A stretch of DNA of 64,000 bases from CALKYB01 sp964510575 (GTDB lineage Bacteria; Bdellovibrionota_C; UBA2361; SZUA-149; CALKYB01). This document shows positions 17,107 through 25,577 of this stretch, piece after piece. Both the position numbers and the translations under genes were made by a program. The stretch is from NCBI GenBank assembly GCA_964510575.1, contig CAZECN010000001.1:1-64000 (forward strand), in the 5' to 3' direction. The notes beneath the pieces were generated by a model that saw only the letters and a program-made list of their open reading frames with translations, did not search any database and was not told the origin of the DNA. Within the stretch, counting starts at the first letter, position 1; the number at the start of each line of letters is the position of its first letter.

Positions 17107-19131
17107 CTATTCACTGAAGCTTGGTTTCTCCACCGCCACAATAGAATTGTGTTGAGGAGGAAAGTAGTTTTTCCTTTCAAAGACAGGCAAGTGTTTGTAG
17201 TATGTCAGTTGCTTATTTTCAAACAAAGTGAGTATTTCGGATAACTTCTCATATACTTCTGGGTTCTTTAGTTGATTTCTTTCGTGAGGATCTGAGGCTA
17301 TATTGAATAAACGCTCACCTCGCCCTCTATAATTCCTAGTTAACTTGAAAGGATAGTAAATTAGAGCTGACTCATCGGTGATTGATTGATTCGTGGTATA
17401 AATCGTCCTAGCCGGCTTTGCTTGCTGATCTGCTTCTCTTAAGAGACTTTGTCCTTGATGGTTTGGATGAGGCTCAAGACCTGCAAGATGTAATATTGTA
17501 GGAGGTAAGTCTATATGCCCGACTGGGAGACTTACCGTGTGTCGAGGTTTAAAGTTGGCTGTGCTGCTAAATATTATGGGCACGTTAATTGCTTCTTCAT
17601 AAAGGTAAGAAGCATGGTTTGCAATACCATGCTCGTTGAACATGCTTCCATGATCTCCAGTAATCAAAAGAATTGTATTGGAAGGCAGTGTTCGAGCGAA
17701 CTTTTCTATGATTTCATCTAGGTAGTTTAAACAGTTCCAGTAACGGTTTTGCATTGTAGCTGTAAGTCTATCGGGATAGTAGACAAAGCCAGGAATTCTT
17801 GAAATTTCGGTTGGTTGAAAATTAGTTCTACTAGTTCTATTTTGATTGAATGGAAAATGAGTTGAGTACAAATATGCCATAGCAAATACAGGCTTGTTTT
17901 CTGAACCGCTCTCTTTAACGAAGTCCTGGATTAAGCTTAGCTTTTTTTCGTCAGAGCCTGCTAAGTCTTGTCTATGAGTTTCCTCAGCAGAATGCCCTTT
18001 ATCCTGCCCCCTAGTTTTTTCTTCAGTTGAAATAGTAGGATCGAAATATAAATTTAATCTAGGAGAATCTGTAACTCGCCGAGTAACTTGCCACTGTTCA
18101 GCGAGAAGGGCTGAGTTATACCCAGATTCACTAAGAAGGTCGTATATCCGGGTAAAAGGATAGTCTAGCGATAAGTGGGCATCCTTTTTTATATCTTTGA
18201 GTGGATATAGACCGGTGATCAGAGTGGTAAAACTATCCCCTGTATCAGCTGCTTGAGAATATCCTTTTGGGAAAAAAAGTCCGGTTTGAGAAAGTTTATT
18301 TAGGTAGGGCATTATATCTTGCCCTTCTACCTTTTTACCTATGACGTCAGCACGTAAAGCCTCAACAACTAAAAATATAATATTAGGCCTGTTTTCAAAG
18401 GGGATTGATGGAGAGTAACTATATTCTTTGTTTGCGGGCACTAAATCTAGATTGACAGTTTGAATTTTTCGACTAGAGCTATCGTAAAGAAATTCTCCAA
18501 ATAGGCTAAGGGAAGGGAGAGAGTAGTGATTTACTAAAAGTCCGAGTTGGCCAATTTGGTTGGGAGACATTCTCGACTTATTATTTTGGATAAAAATTAA
18601 ATTAGTTGCTAGAAGAGTAACCAAAAGAAAAATCTTTGGTTTTAGTGAGCTGTTCTTTTTCGAAAAAAAACATGAAAAGTAGACTAGGGTAACCGCTGTT
18701 AAGGGAATGGTCAGTGCGAATAATATTTCTCTCGCAGATAAAAGATCGAGTAGTTGGCTAATATCCAGCAGAAATAAAGATAAGAATAAGTCGCTTTGAT
18801 GTAGAAAGCTTCCTGAAAAATACCACTTAGCCCAACTTGCCCAACTAGTTATAAGCCAAAGGCACATAATTATAGCGGGAAAAAGACCTACTATCTTGAC
18901 TAAAAAGCCTTGGGAGTCCTGTAAAAGTTTTTTTATTATAGAAGCTAGAATCGATAGAAGGAGTAGTTCAATCACTAGAGCGGTGAATACATGATTATGG
19001 CACGCAAAGTAGGCTTTGGCTTCTATGGCCAACCAGCTTGTTTCTTCTAGTTGTTGCTTTCTAAACCAGATGGATGGCAAGAGTGTTGCTGAAAATAAAA
19101 CGAGATACTTTAGGTAGGTCTTAGTTCTCAT
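17107..19131 (-). CDS. LtaS-like membrane sulfatase-family protein
   Basis: A 674-aa protein with about five N-terminal membrane helices (residues 1-190) and an extracytoplasmic sulfatase domain. Key segments are PNIIFLVVEALRADVIGKK (metal site), QAADTGDSFTTLITGLYP with Thr where sulfatases have Cys or Ser, FAMAYLYSTHFPFNQN, and LLITGDHGSMFNEHG (the DHG metal motif). DPHERNQLKNPEVYEKL near the C terminus is typical of sulfatases. A Thr nucleophile is characteristic of LtaS/phosphoglycerol-transferase and phosphoethanolamine-transferase branches, so transfer of a phosphate-containing headgroup to envelope polymers is plausible. The gene is alone on the minus strand. Confidence 0.82.
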   Translation of the reverse strand: MRTKTYLKYLVLFSATLLPSIWFRKQQLEETSWLAIEAKAYFACHNHVFTALVIELLLLSILASIIKKLLQDSQGFLVKIVGLFPAIIMCLWLITSWASWAKWYFSGSFLHQSDLFLSLFLLDISQLLDLLSAREILFALTIPLTAVTLVYFSCFFSKKNSSLKPKIFLLVTLLATNLIFIQNNKSRMSPNQIGQLGLLVNHYSLPSLSLFGEFLYDSSSRKIQTVNLDLVPANKEYSYSPSIPFENRPNIIFLVVEALRADVIGKKVEGQDIMPYLNKLSQTGLFFPKGYSQAADTGDSFTTLITGLYPLKDIKKDAHLSLDYPFTRIYDLLSESGYNSALLAEQWQVTRRVTDSPRLNLYFDPTISTEEKTRGQDKGHSAEETHRQDLAGSDEKKLSLIQDFVKESGSENKPVFAMAYLYSTHFPFNQNRTSRTNFQPTEISRIPGFVYYPDRLTATMQNRYWNCLNYLDEIIEKFARTLPSNTILLITGDHGSMFNEHGIANHASYLYEEAINVPIIFSSTANFKPRHTVSLPVGHIDLPPTILHLAGLEPHPNHQGQSLLREADQQAKPARTIYTTNQSITDESALIYYPFKLTRNYRGRGERLFNIASDPHERNQLKNPEVYEKLSEILTLFENKQLTYYKHLPVFERKNYFPPQHNSIVAVEKPSFSE

Positions 19132-19319
19132 AAAAGAGTTAAGGCAGATTAACTAATAATATATCAACCTAGCTTATATTTCGCTTTTCAGAGGTCTGGT
19201 TGAGGGTACAATCAATGGGTCAGCACTGCTATTAGATAACTATACTTCGTCAAAAGATGCTGCAAGTCTAAAGGACTTGGCAAGAAAAGGGTTTTTTATT
19301 GGAGAAAAGTCACTATATC

Positions 19320-19340
19320 ACTCGTAGCGAGTTTTTCTTT
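19320..19340 (+). terminator. Plus-strand intrinsic terminator without a recognised gene
   Basis: ACTCG (19320-19324), loop TAG, CGAGT (19328-19332), then TTTTCTTT. It points along the plus strand although both flanking genes are on the minus strand. A start-less open frame (19160-19327) ends exactly in the loop. Confidence 0.45.
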
Positions 19341-19911
19341 ATCCTATTTTATAGTTTAGGCACATTTTTCTACTTTTAAATTTTTTTTGAAGAGAAACTT
19401 TAAAACCGTCTTTCTTCAACTCTAGTGTCTCCTGGTGGTCGGATTGACTATGCTCCCAAACCAAGTGGACAGGGTAGGCTAGTGATATTTCTTTCATAAA
19501 ACCCTCTTCCCTAAAATTTAGTAAATACCACTCCCACTCCAGCCGAGCTAACTCTGGCAGATAGAACAAAGACTTAGCCTCAGGTCTAACTTCAGTCAGC
19601 TCTTCTAGGTAGCTTTCAAATCGATCACCGTATTGATTTAGATCAGGCTCATCTGGGGGAAATTTATGAAAGTAGTCTGCCGCGATTTGTTTGAAGTAAT
19701 CTTCTCCAACAACTTTGCAGCAGGCGGGAAAGGTATCTTTTAGCGCTCCATAAAGGTTGGAGCGAACAGTCTGGCGATAGATGCTGATTTGTTTTTGAGG
19801 AGAACGCTTTCCTCCACTGGGAAAGAGGTCTAGCACTCCTGTCTCCTCATTAAGCCTGGGAGAGACAATAGCTCCTTTAATAAGAGCTTGGATTTCAGCC
19901 AGTCGCTTCAT
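19339..19911 (-). CDS. DUF2063 protein, bufferin biosynthesis partner (short)
   Basis: A 190-aa DUF2063 (HvfC/BufC-like) protein. The conserved N-terminal domain is visible: ISIYRQTVRSNLYGALKDTF, PACCKVVGEDYF, AADYFHKFPPDEPDLNQYG and LPELARLEWEWYLLN. DUF2063 proteins pair with DUF692 enzymes to modify cysteines in a precursor peptide. Family members are often around 250 aa with a second C-terminal domain; this one stops early, after an A-rich stretch (eight A) encoding QKKF, so the C-terminal domain is largely missing. It overlaps the DUF692 gene by 17 bp, indicating coupled translation. Confidence 0.85.
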   Translation of the reverse strand: MKRLAEIQALIKGAIVSPRLNEETGVLDLFPSGGKRSPQKQISIYRQTVRSNLYGALKDTFPACCKVVGEDYFKQIAADYFHKFPPDEPDLNQYGDRFESYLEELTEVRPEAKSLFYLPELARLEWEWYLLNFREEGFMKEISLAYPVHLVWEHSQSDHQETLELKKDGFKVSLQKKFKSRKMCLNYKIG

Positions 19912-20761
19912 GAAGCAGAGGCTGAGGGTTTAGTATCTGGTCTGCCTTGGAAGCTTCACAAGCGAGCACTGAAAATTCAGGAATATCGTTGTCCCACTCA
20001 ATTAAAGAAGGAGTATCCCCACAATGTTCAATTGCTGCTCTGTATATCTCCCAAACATCGTCTGGAACTTCCCGACTGTGAGTGTCGAGCATATAACCAT
20101 CTCGCTCTTCTCCACCAGCTAAGTGAATCTCGCCAACCCTTTCTGCTGGGATGGAGCGAATATAATCCATGGCTTTGTCTCCATGGTTATACTGGCTAAC
20201 GTAGATATTGTTTACATCTAGCAAAATACCGCAGTCAGCTTTTTCAGCCACGGCAGAGATAAACTCAGCCTCAGGCATTTGAGACTCTTTAAAAGTTAAG
20301 TAACTTGAAACGTTTTCAATCAATAACTTACGTCCGAGAAAATCCTGAATTTCAGAGATTCTACCAGCAACGTGATTGATCGTCTCTTCAGTGTAGGGCA
20401 GGGGAAGTAGGTCATGAAAGTTGACCCCATGGGCAGATGTCCAGCAAAGGTGTTCTGAGACCCATGCGGGTTGGAAGCGGTCAGCTAGAGCCTTTATTTT
20501 ACCAACATAGTCCCAGTTTATAGGGTCAGTTGAGCCAACTGACATACCAACGCTGTGCATGGTAATTGGATAATGAGAACGTATTTGTTCAAGGTCAGCT
20601 AGAGCTTCACCTTCCGGGCCAAAGTAATTATCAGTGAGAACTTCAAACCAGTTTATGTCTGGCTTATGCTCTAAAACGAAATCTAAGTGTTGGGGGCGCA
20701 GACCGATACCGGCTCCCGATACCGGCCTGCTTGATAATTGGTAATGAGTATTATTCTTCAT
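19895..20761 (-). CDS. DUF692 multinuclear iron enzyme, bufferin/HvfB-like
   Basis: A 288-aa DUF692 protein (MbnB/HvfB/BufB superfamily), a TIM-barrel iron enzyme that oxidises cysteine residues of a ribosomally made peptide to copper-binding heterocycles. Expected metal ligands are all visible: GIGLRPQH near the start, MHSVGMSVG, SEHLCW, LLIENVSSYL, LLDVNNIYVS, GEIHLAGGEE, MLDTHSREV and PSLIEWDNDIP. Length and motif order are normal, so it is probably active. It lies between the DUF2282 precursor and the DUF2063 partner, the usual order of this RiPP family. Confidence 0.93.
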   Translation of the reverse strand: MKNNTHYQLSSRPVSGAGIGLRPQHLDFVLEHKPDINWFEVLTDNYFGPEGEALADLEQIRSHYPITMHSVGMSVGSTDPINWDYVGKIKALADRFQPAWVSEHLCWTSAHGVNFHDLLPLPYTEETINHVAGRISEIQDFLGRKLLIENVSSYLTFKESQMPEAEFISAVAEKADCGILLDVNNIYVSQYNHGDKAMDYIRSIPAERVGEIHLAGGEERDGYMLDTHSREVPDDVWEIYRAAIEHCGDTPSLIEWDNDIPEFSVLACEASKADQILNPQPLLHEATG

Positions 20762-20779
20762 TACTAAGGATTGACTAAT

Positions 20780-21205
20780 TTACTTAGTCATATCTCCCAT
20801 TATTTTGTCAGACATTTTATCGACCATGTCAGTTGTTTTATCTGCCATTTTGCCGGTCATGGCTTTAGTTTTATCAGTCATGGCAGCAGCTTTGTCGGTC
20901 ATTTTATCAGCCATGCCTGCAGCAGGTTTTTCCCCTACAACTTTAGCTCCAACGATCTTGTCGCAAGCGCCTTTAGGAAGATAAAGCCATTCAGTTGGGT
21001 CGGAGTCCTTGTCAGCTTTACCAGAGCAGCTGTGACGGCCATCAGTTGAGCCACAATCGTTTTTTCCAGCCTTAGAGACACCAGCGCATTTTTCCCATGC
21101 TGTTGGAGCACCTGGAACACCAGCTTGAGCTTCACCAGCAAGAGATAAAGTAAGGGCTCCAGCAGCTGCTAGTCCTAGAAGAGTTGAGTCTTTTTTAATA
21201 GTCAT
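20780..21205 (-). CDS. DUF2282 bufferin-type precursor with Met-rich tail
   Basis: A 141-aa secreted precursor. Residues 1-28 are a signal peptide ending GEAQA. The DUF2282 core (about 37-85) has four Cys at 40, 51, 60 and 81 in the family pattern (WEKCAGVSKAGKNDC, GRHSCSG, LPKGACDKIVG). In characterised bufferins the central cysteines become copper-binding rings and the outer two form a disulfide. Beyond residue 97 this protein has an extra tail of about 44 residues built from M-x-D-K-like repeats with nine Met, for example MADKMTDK and MVDKMSDK. Met-rich stretches often bind Cu(I), so the tail may add to copper sequestration. It is the first gene of the operon, with GGAG 12 bases upstream of the ATG. 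Confidence 0.9.
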   Translation of the reverse strand: MTIKKDSTLLGLAAAGALTLSLAGEAQAGVPGAPTAWEKCAGVSKAGKNDCGSTDGRHSCSGKADKDSDPTEWLYLPKGACDKIVGAKVVGEKPAAGMADKMTDKAAAMTDKTKAMTGKMADKTTDMVDKMSDKIMGDMTK

Positions 21206-21353
21206 TAAATTTATGCTCCAAAAGTGGTGAGTGCTTGCTATTCAGAACACCCACTTCAAATTAGCCAATATATTACTGCTTTGGACGATTACTTCGTAAG
21301 GTTAGTTAACCCGTTATAAGTTAATTTTTCAAATTTTTAAGCTCTTCAGGTGA

Positions 21354-21661
21354 TATACTCAACCTACTTTAAATTTCGTCTTTTAAGGATGTGACCGGGT
21401 TGAGTATATTCGCCATGCGTTAGCATGGCCAAGAGACCAATACTGCGCCTGAAGCTCTCTAAAACGCGACCAGCGTTTTTCTATTAGAGTCTCCAAATAC
21501 CTCGATTCTCTGGATTAGTAATTAATTTAGACAAGACCTAAAGGTCTTGAAAAGCATATTTAGAGGTTGAGTATATGGTTTTTTGGCCTCGCCTGCGCTC
21601 GGCTCTATACTGCGCCTATCCTCAATCTATCAAAACCTAAATTTCAATGAGGCGCAGTATC
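21354..21661 (-). repeat. Composite structured intergenic repeat, copy 2 (inverted)
   Basis: This is the reverse-complement homologue of 13737-14051. Unit F1 (21354-21408, 55 bp) has arms TATACTCAACC/GGTTGAGTATA. Hairpins follow at 21412 (GCCATGC/GCATGGC), 21461 (AAAACGC/GCGTTTT) and 21532 (CAAGACC/GGTCTTG), then a GGTTGAGTATA arm at 21565. Unit F2 (21606-21661, 56 bp) has arms TATACTGCGCC/GGCGCAGTAT. Hand alignment of F2 (reversed) with E2 gives about 47 of 56 identical bases. It fills the gap between the divergently spaced bufferin and pst operons, which both run leftward. Confidence 0.85.
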
Positions 21662-21695
21662 TTTGTTGAGCCGTACGAATCAAGGGTTTATGGCC

Positions 21696-22553
21696 CTAGC
21701 CTCGAACGCCTTGTAGATAATCCTTAGTCAGTTTCTCAGCAGGGGCGGCAAATATTTCCGATGTTTTTCCGGTCTCAATAAGGCAGCCAGAGCCATTTCT
21801 AACCCAGCAGACTAGTAGGTTGTCAGAGATTCTCTTGGCCTGCGCCAGGTTATGAGTGACCATTAAAACAGTATAATTGTCGCGAAGGCTCAAAATAAGT
21901 TGTTCAATTTTCTCAGATGAAACTGGGTCTAGGGCACTGCATGGTTCATCCATAAGTAGAAGCTCTGGCTTTAGGCTAAGAGTTCTAGCAATACAAAGGC
22001 GTTGTTGTTGTCCACCAGATAGATTGCAAGCTGATTGTTTCAATCTAGTTTTTACTTCATCCCACAAGCCAACATCTTTTAGCGATTGCTCCATTCTTTC
22101 ATCCCTAATAGAGCTTTTGGAAACTCCATGCTCTTTAAGAGGAATATGAAAATTTTTTCTAATTGAAAAAGGAAAAGGAGCTGGTCTTTGGAATACCATG
22201 CCAATCTTTCGCCTTAGTTCTATCAAATCGCATGATGGAGATAGGATATCTGTATTGCCAAAACTAAGTTCACCCCTGAGTTTCGAGCCGGGGATTAAGT
22301 CTACCAAGCGATTTACTGAGTTTAAGAAACTAGTTTTTCCGCAACCAGAGGGCCCAACCAATGCAGTAATCTTACAAGGTTCAATCTCAATGTTTACATT
22401 GTCGTAAGCTTTGAAGTCTCCATAGTGAAGGCTTAGGTTTTTAGCTTTTAAGGAAGCACAAACACTACCTGGTCTTTCAGAACAGTCAGAAACCTTAGTT
22501 AAAGCACTACCGTTATTTGAATAGTCTTTTTTTAGTTTTACTTGTCCCGACAC
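21696..22553 (-). CDS. pstB: Phosphate ABC transporter ATP-binding protein PstB
   Basis: A 285-aa ABC ATPase with Walker A GPSGCGKTSFLNSVNRL, Q-loop VFQRPAPFPFSIRKN, signature LSGGQQQRLCIARTL, Walker B LLLMDEPCSALDP and switch His VTHNLAQAKRIS. The 'PSGCGKSTFLR..NR' and 'SGGQQQRLCIAR' wording is specific to PstB. It powers import of inorganic phosphate with PstC and PstA. The first 30 or so residues are an extra polar leader. It is the last gene of pstSCAB; phoU is absent. Confidence 0.95.
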   Translation of the reverse strand: MSGQVKLKKDYSNNGSALTKVSDCSERPGSVCASLKAKNLSLHYGDFKAYDNVNIEIEPCKITALVGPSGCGKTSFLNSVNRLVDLIPGSKLRGELSFGNTDILSPSCDLIELRRKIGMVFQRPAPFPFSIRKNFHIPLKEHGVSKSSIRDERMEQSLKDVGLWDEVKTRLKQSACNLSGGQQQRLCIARTLSLKPELLLMDEPCSALDPVSSEKIEQLILSLRDNYTVLMVTHNLAQAKRISDNLLVCWVRNGSGCLIETGKTSEIFAAPAEKLTKDYLQGVRG

Positions 22554-22561
22554 ATCAGCCT

Positions 22562-23392
22562 CTATGTTTTAGCACCCAGGACTTTTCTGGTTAGAAAAGT
22601 GGAAGTTAAGTTTATTACAATTAATGCGACTACTAGAACCACAGCTGTGCGGTAGGCATTTTGATTACCACCAGGTACGTTCATAGCTAAATCGAAAATA
22701 TGGACTGACATGCTTCTACCAGAGTCCATTACAGACTCAGGCATTCTCAATAAGTAGCCGCTGGTAAAAAGTAAGGCGGCAGTTTCTGATAAGGCCCTTC
22801 CGATACCCAGGACCAGCCCAGCTGAAATAGTATTTGTTGAAAGAGGTAGAATTATTCTTCGTACTTGAGCTGTTCTTGAAAGTCCTAGTGAAGCACCAGT
22901 CAGTTTAAATTGACGATAGTTTTCGGATATTCCTTCTTCAAAAATTCTAATTAAAAAAGGTAAAACCATGAAAGCTAGAGTTAAACCACCTGCCAGTATC
23001 GAAAAGCCAAATCCTAAGTATATAACAAAAAAAGAGTAACCAAAGAGTCCAAAAACAATAGAGGGAGTTGCAGCCAAGGTATCCAAAGCAGTCGAAATTA
23101 GGTTGTGCACTAAAGGATTTTTTTCAGAGAAAACAGCCAGAAATACAGCCGTAGCAATTGAAAGTGGGACTGATACCCCAAGGCAAATGGATAGGATTAG
23201 AAATGATGAATTAATTACTTCAAGAATTCCTCCAGCTCTACCTGCTTCACTTGAAACAGTTGTCAGAAACTCAAAGCTTAAAGCTCCTGATTGGTAAATT
23301 AAACTAGATAGTATTAGAAAAAATATGCCGCAGAAAAATAAAGCAGAGATAAAAGATAGGCCTTTCAGGATATATTCAGATTTAAAGCTCAT
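22562..23392 (-). CDS. pstA: Phosphate ABC transporter permease PstA
   Basis: A 276-aa permease with six predicted helices and the binding-protein-dependent transport domain. LSFEFLTTVSSEAGRAGGI near the N terminus, FGLFGYSFFVIYLGFG, and the EAA loop region FRQ-type LTGASLGLSRTAQVRRIILP are PstA features. GIGRALSETAALLFTSGY follows. Its start overlaps the pstC stop (ATGA-type overlap), so translation is probably coupled. With PstC it forms the membrane channel. Confidence 0.93.
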   Translation of the reverse strand: MSFKSEYILKGLSFISALFFCGIFFLILSSLIYQSGALSFEFLTTVSSEAGRAGGILEVINSSFLILSICLGVSVPLSIATAVFLAVFSEKNPLVHNLISTALDTLAATPSIVFGLFGYSFFVIYLGFGFSILAGGLTLAFMVLPFLIRIFEEGISENYRQFKLTGASLGLSRTAQVRRIILPLSTNTISAGLVLGIGRALSETAALLFTSGYLLRMPESVMDSGRSMSVHIFDLAMNVPGGNQNAYRTAVVLVVALIVINLTSTFLTRKVLGAKT

Positions 23393-24288
23393 CTGACTGG
23401 CTCCTCTTGAGTTTTTAAAAATAACCGGCCAGTGATGAAAACAGTTAAAACACTAAGGAGCAGTAAAAACCCTGATAAGAAAAGAGCACTTTGATGGCTG
23501 CCATAGGCGTAACCCATTTCCAGTGCAATATTCCCTGTTAACGTTCTTACGGGGTCAAGCATACTTTCGGGCATTTGAACTACGTTCCCGCACACCATGA
23601 CCACCACCATTGTTTCACCCATTGCTCGAGCAAGGGCTAGGACCAAACCAGTGGAGATTCCTCGAGATGCTAATGGAGTGGCAATTTCCAGAATAAATCT
23701 AGCCTTTCCAATTCCTAGGCCTTTCGATGTCACTCTAAGTTCTGAGTTTAGATTCTGATAAGCTGAAACGGTGCTTACAACGATGGTAGGTATGATCATT
23801 ATTGCCAGAACAATCGCCCCAGCAAGAACGCTGAGACCTGGAGCCCTAATATTTAAAAGCAATGGAACTAAAACGACTAAGCCCCATAGACCAAGAACGA
23901 CAGAAGGTAAGCCAGCTACAATTTCTGTAACCCGATGAAGAAAAAGTCGAGAAACTCCTTTGCAAAAAAAGTGAATATAGACTGCAGTAAACCAGCCTAT
24001 AGGAGCTGCAATAATAAGAGCTAGGATTGCCACAGTGACTGTAGCTATTATCATCTCTAACAATCCAAACTGTCCTTCAGCTAAATTTAATTCGGGAGCC
24101 CAAGTTGAATCTGAAAAAAACCTAGAGCCGCCAATTTGGCTTAAAGCCATGGAAGACTCTTTAAGTAGGAAATAAAAGATAAAGAAAATTACAAGGACTG
24201 AAAGGCTTGAAGCAAAGCCGAGTAGCGTTTTTGTGAAACTATCTTTTGAGCTGGCTGACAAAATACTTCCTGAACTTAGAATAGGCAC
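23389..24288 (-). CDS. pstC: Phosphate ABC transporter permease PstC
   Basis: A 299-aa permease. An N-terminal helix and periplasmic segment (SQIGGSRFFSDSTWAPE) are followed by FGLLEMIIATVTVAILALI, GLPSVVLGLWGLVVLVPLL and the EAA loop KGLGIGKARFILEIATPLA, then ALARAMGETMVVVMVCGN. This is the PstC pattern. It overlaps pstA by four bases and follows pstS by six, so the four genes form one operon. Confidence 0.93.
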   Translation of the reverse strand: MPILSSGSILSASSKDSFTKTLLGFASSLSVLVIFFIFYFLLKESSMALSQIGGSRFFSDSTWAPELNLAEGQFGLLEMIIATVTVAILALIIAAPIGWFTAVYIHFFCKGVSRLFLHRVTEIVAGLPSVVLGLWGLVVLVPLLLNIRAPGLSVLAGAIVLAIMIIPTIVVSTVSAYQNLNSELRVTSKGLGIGKARFILEIATPLASRGISTGLVLALARAMGETMVVVMVCGNVVQMPESMLDPVRTLTGNIALEMGYAYGSHQSALFLSGFLLLLSVLTVFITGRLFLKTQEEPVR

Positions 24289-24294
24289 CTGACT

Positions 24295-25119
24295 CTATTG
24301 TGGAGCAACAAAAGCCATTCCTTCGACTAAGTCTTTAACTTGGCTCGAAACCGCAAACTGAACAAATTCTTTTGAAGATGGTGAAAGCTCCTTTTTTGTT
24401 ATTAAAACCAAAGGTCTAATGATTGGAAAGGAGCCGTTTTTTACATTTTCGGCAGTGGCTGCAACCCCAGATAGGGGCAAGGCTCTTATCTTAGAACTTC
24501 TTTTCTGTTCGAATTCAGTAGTTCCGATTGAAAGGTAAACCAGGGCACCTTGATTCCCCTCCAATAGTTTTACGCACTGTTGGTTTTCACCAGCTACTAC
24601 GTCAGGCTTATAGGCAGCAGCCTTTATACCAAGGTAATCTTTTACTAGCTCTTTTTCAGAGCGACCTTTGGCTCGGTCAATAACTGTGATCTCAAGGTCT
24701 TGGCCACCAAGTTCTTTCCAGTTTGAAATTTTTCCGCTGTAGATATTGGCAAGCTGAGCTTGAGATAATTCTTTGACTGGGTTTTTACTGTTAACGACAA
24801 ACGCTACACCATCCAAGGCCACTGTATGACTTTTGACGATGGCCTCTTCTTCAGGAAATAAGGCTCTGGAGGACATTCCCACATCAGAGAGTCCTTTTAT
24901 TACATCGGTGATTCCTTTCGAAGAGCCTCCGGTTTGGACATCCACTCGCAGAGAGGAGTCAGACTCTTCTAGCCTTTTAGCTATTTCTGCGGCCAAGGGT
25001 GCTAATGTGCTTGAGCCAGATACTGAGACCTTGGTGCTTTCAGCTTGAGCCGCAAAAGGTAACAGAAATAAAGAGCTTAAGATTAAAGAGAAAAATGAGA
25101 TTGTTTTAACTTTCTTCAT
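24295..25119 (-). CDS. pstS: Phosphate-binding periplasmic protein PstS
   Basis: From ATG 25119 the product is 274 aa with a signal peptide (MKKVKTISFFSLILSSLFLL..., cleavage after AAQA). The mature start KVSVSGSSTLAPLAAEIAKR, then QTGGSSKGITDVIKGLSDVG, MSSRAL and IDRAKGRSEKELVKDYLG, match the PstS phosphate-binding fold. It captures phosphate for PstCAB. An upstream in-frame start at 25155 would place extra residues before the signal peptide and is less likely. It is first in the operon, with a TATAAT-like box on the minus strand at 25234-25239. Confidence 0.93.
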   Translation of the reverse strand: MKKVKTISFFSLILSSLFLLPFAAQAESTKVSVSGSSTLAPLAAEIAKRLEESDSSLRVDVQTGGSSKGITDVIKGLSDVGMSSRALFPEEEAIVKSHTVALDGVAFVVNSKNPVKELSQAQLANIYSGKISNWKELGGQDLEITVIDRAKGRSEKELVKDYLGIKAAAYKPDVVAGENQQCVKLLEGNQGALVYLSIGTTEFEQKRSSKIRALPLSGVAATAENVKNGSFPIIRPLVLITKKELSPSSKEFVQFAVSSQVKDLVEGMAFVAPQ

Positions 25120-25233
25120 AAAAGCCTGCTTTCGGTATTGAAAATAAATTTGCAAGATTAGCTACGACGACCGCCGCTAAATGTTACAGTAAATCCGTAA
25201 TAATGGAAAAATTCAACCTTGAAACAGGCTTAA

Positions 25234-25239
25234 ATTATA
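25234..25239 (-). promoter_or_regulatory. Candidate -10 box for the pst operon
   Basis: An exact TATAAT on the minus strand about 115 bp upstream of pstS. No good -35 hexamer lies 17 bp away, which would fit activator-dependent (for example PhoB-type) control, but I cannot find a clear Pho box. Confidence 0.25.
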
Positions 25240-25281
25240 GTATTTAGGCTTTTAGAGGGGGGCGCCAAGGAAAGATTAAAC

Positions 25282-25542
25282 TTAAGATTCTTCGTCTTCA
25301 GGAGACTCTTGTTCTTTCACGATTTTGTCGTATTTTCTGCGCTTATAAATAACAAAGAGAACTACGCATACGCATATTCCAATAATGTAGATTTGAAGGA
25401 ACCAGAGGAAGCTATATTTCTCAGATGGAAAAGCCTCCTTCAAGCCAATCAGTACTAACATGAATACAGCCCACCAAGCACCGAGATGAGGCTCATTTTC
25501 TTTTGGGTTTTGATAATCTATGTCTGATCTTTTACGAGACAA
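25282..25542 (-). CDS. Small membrane protein of unknown function
   Basis: An 86-aa product: a polar N terminus, one hydrophobic segment (AWWAVFMLVLIGL), a second strong helix (FLWFLQIYIIGICVCVVLFV), then a basic cluster YKRRKYDK and an acidic tail. It probably spans the membrane twice. The start is TTG at 25542 with AAGG eight bases upstream. It sits 36 bp downstream of the MXAN_5187-like gene on the same strand, so they may be co-transcribed. I do not recognise a family. Confidence 0.6.
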   Translation of the reverse strand: MSRKRSDIDYQNPKENEPHLGAWWAVFMLVLIGLKEAFPSEKYSFLWFLQIYIIGICVCVVLFVIYKRRKYDKIVKEQESPEDEES

Positions 25543-25577
25543 AACGGGTACCTTGAAAATTAGTTGTCTTAGTTTAC

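Noticed and set aside
20771..21049. His/Phe-rich frame opposite the bufferin precursor
   Set aside because: It is the antisense of the repetitive Met-Asp-Lys tail; the repeat makes the opposite frame open by chance.
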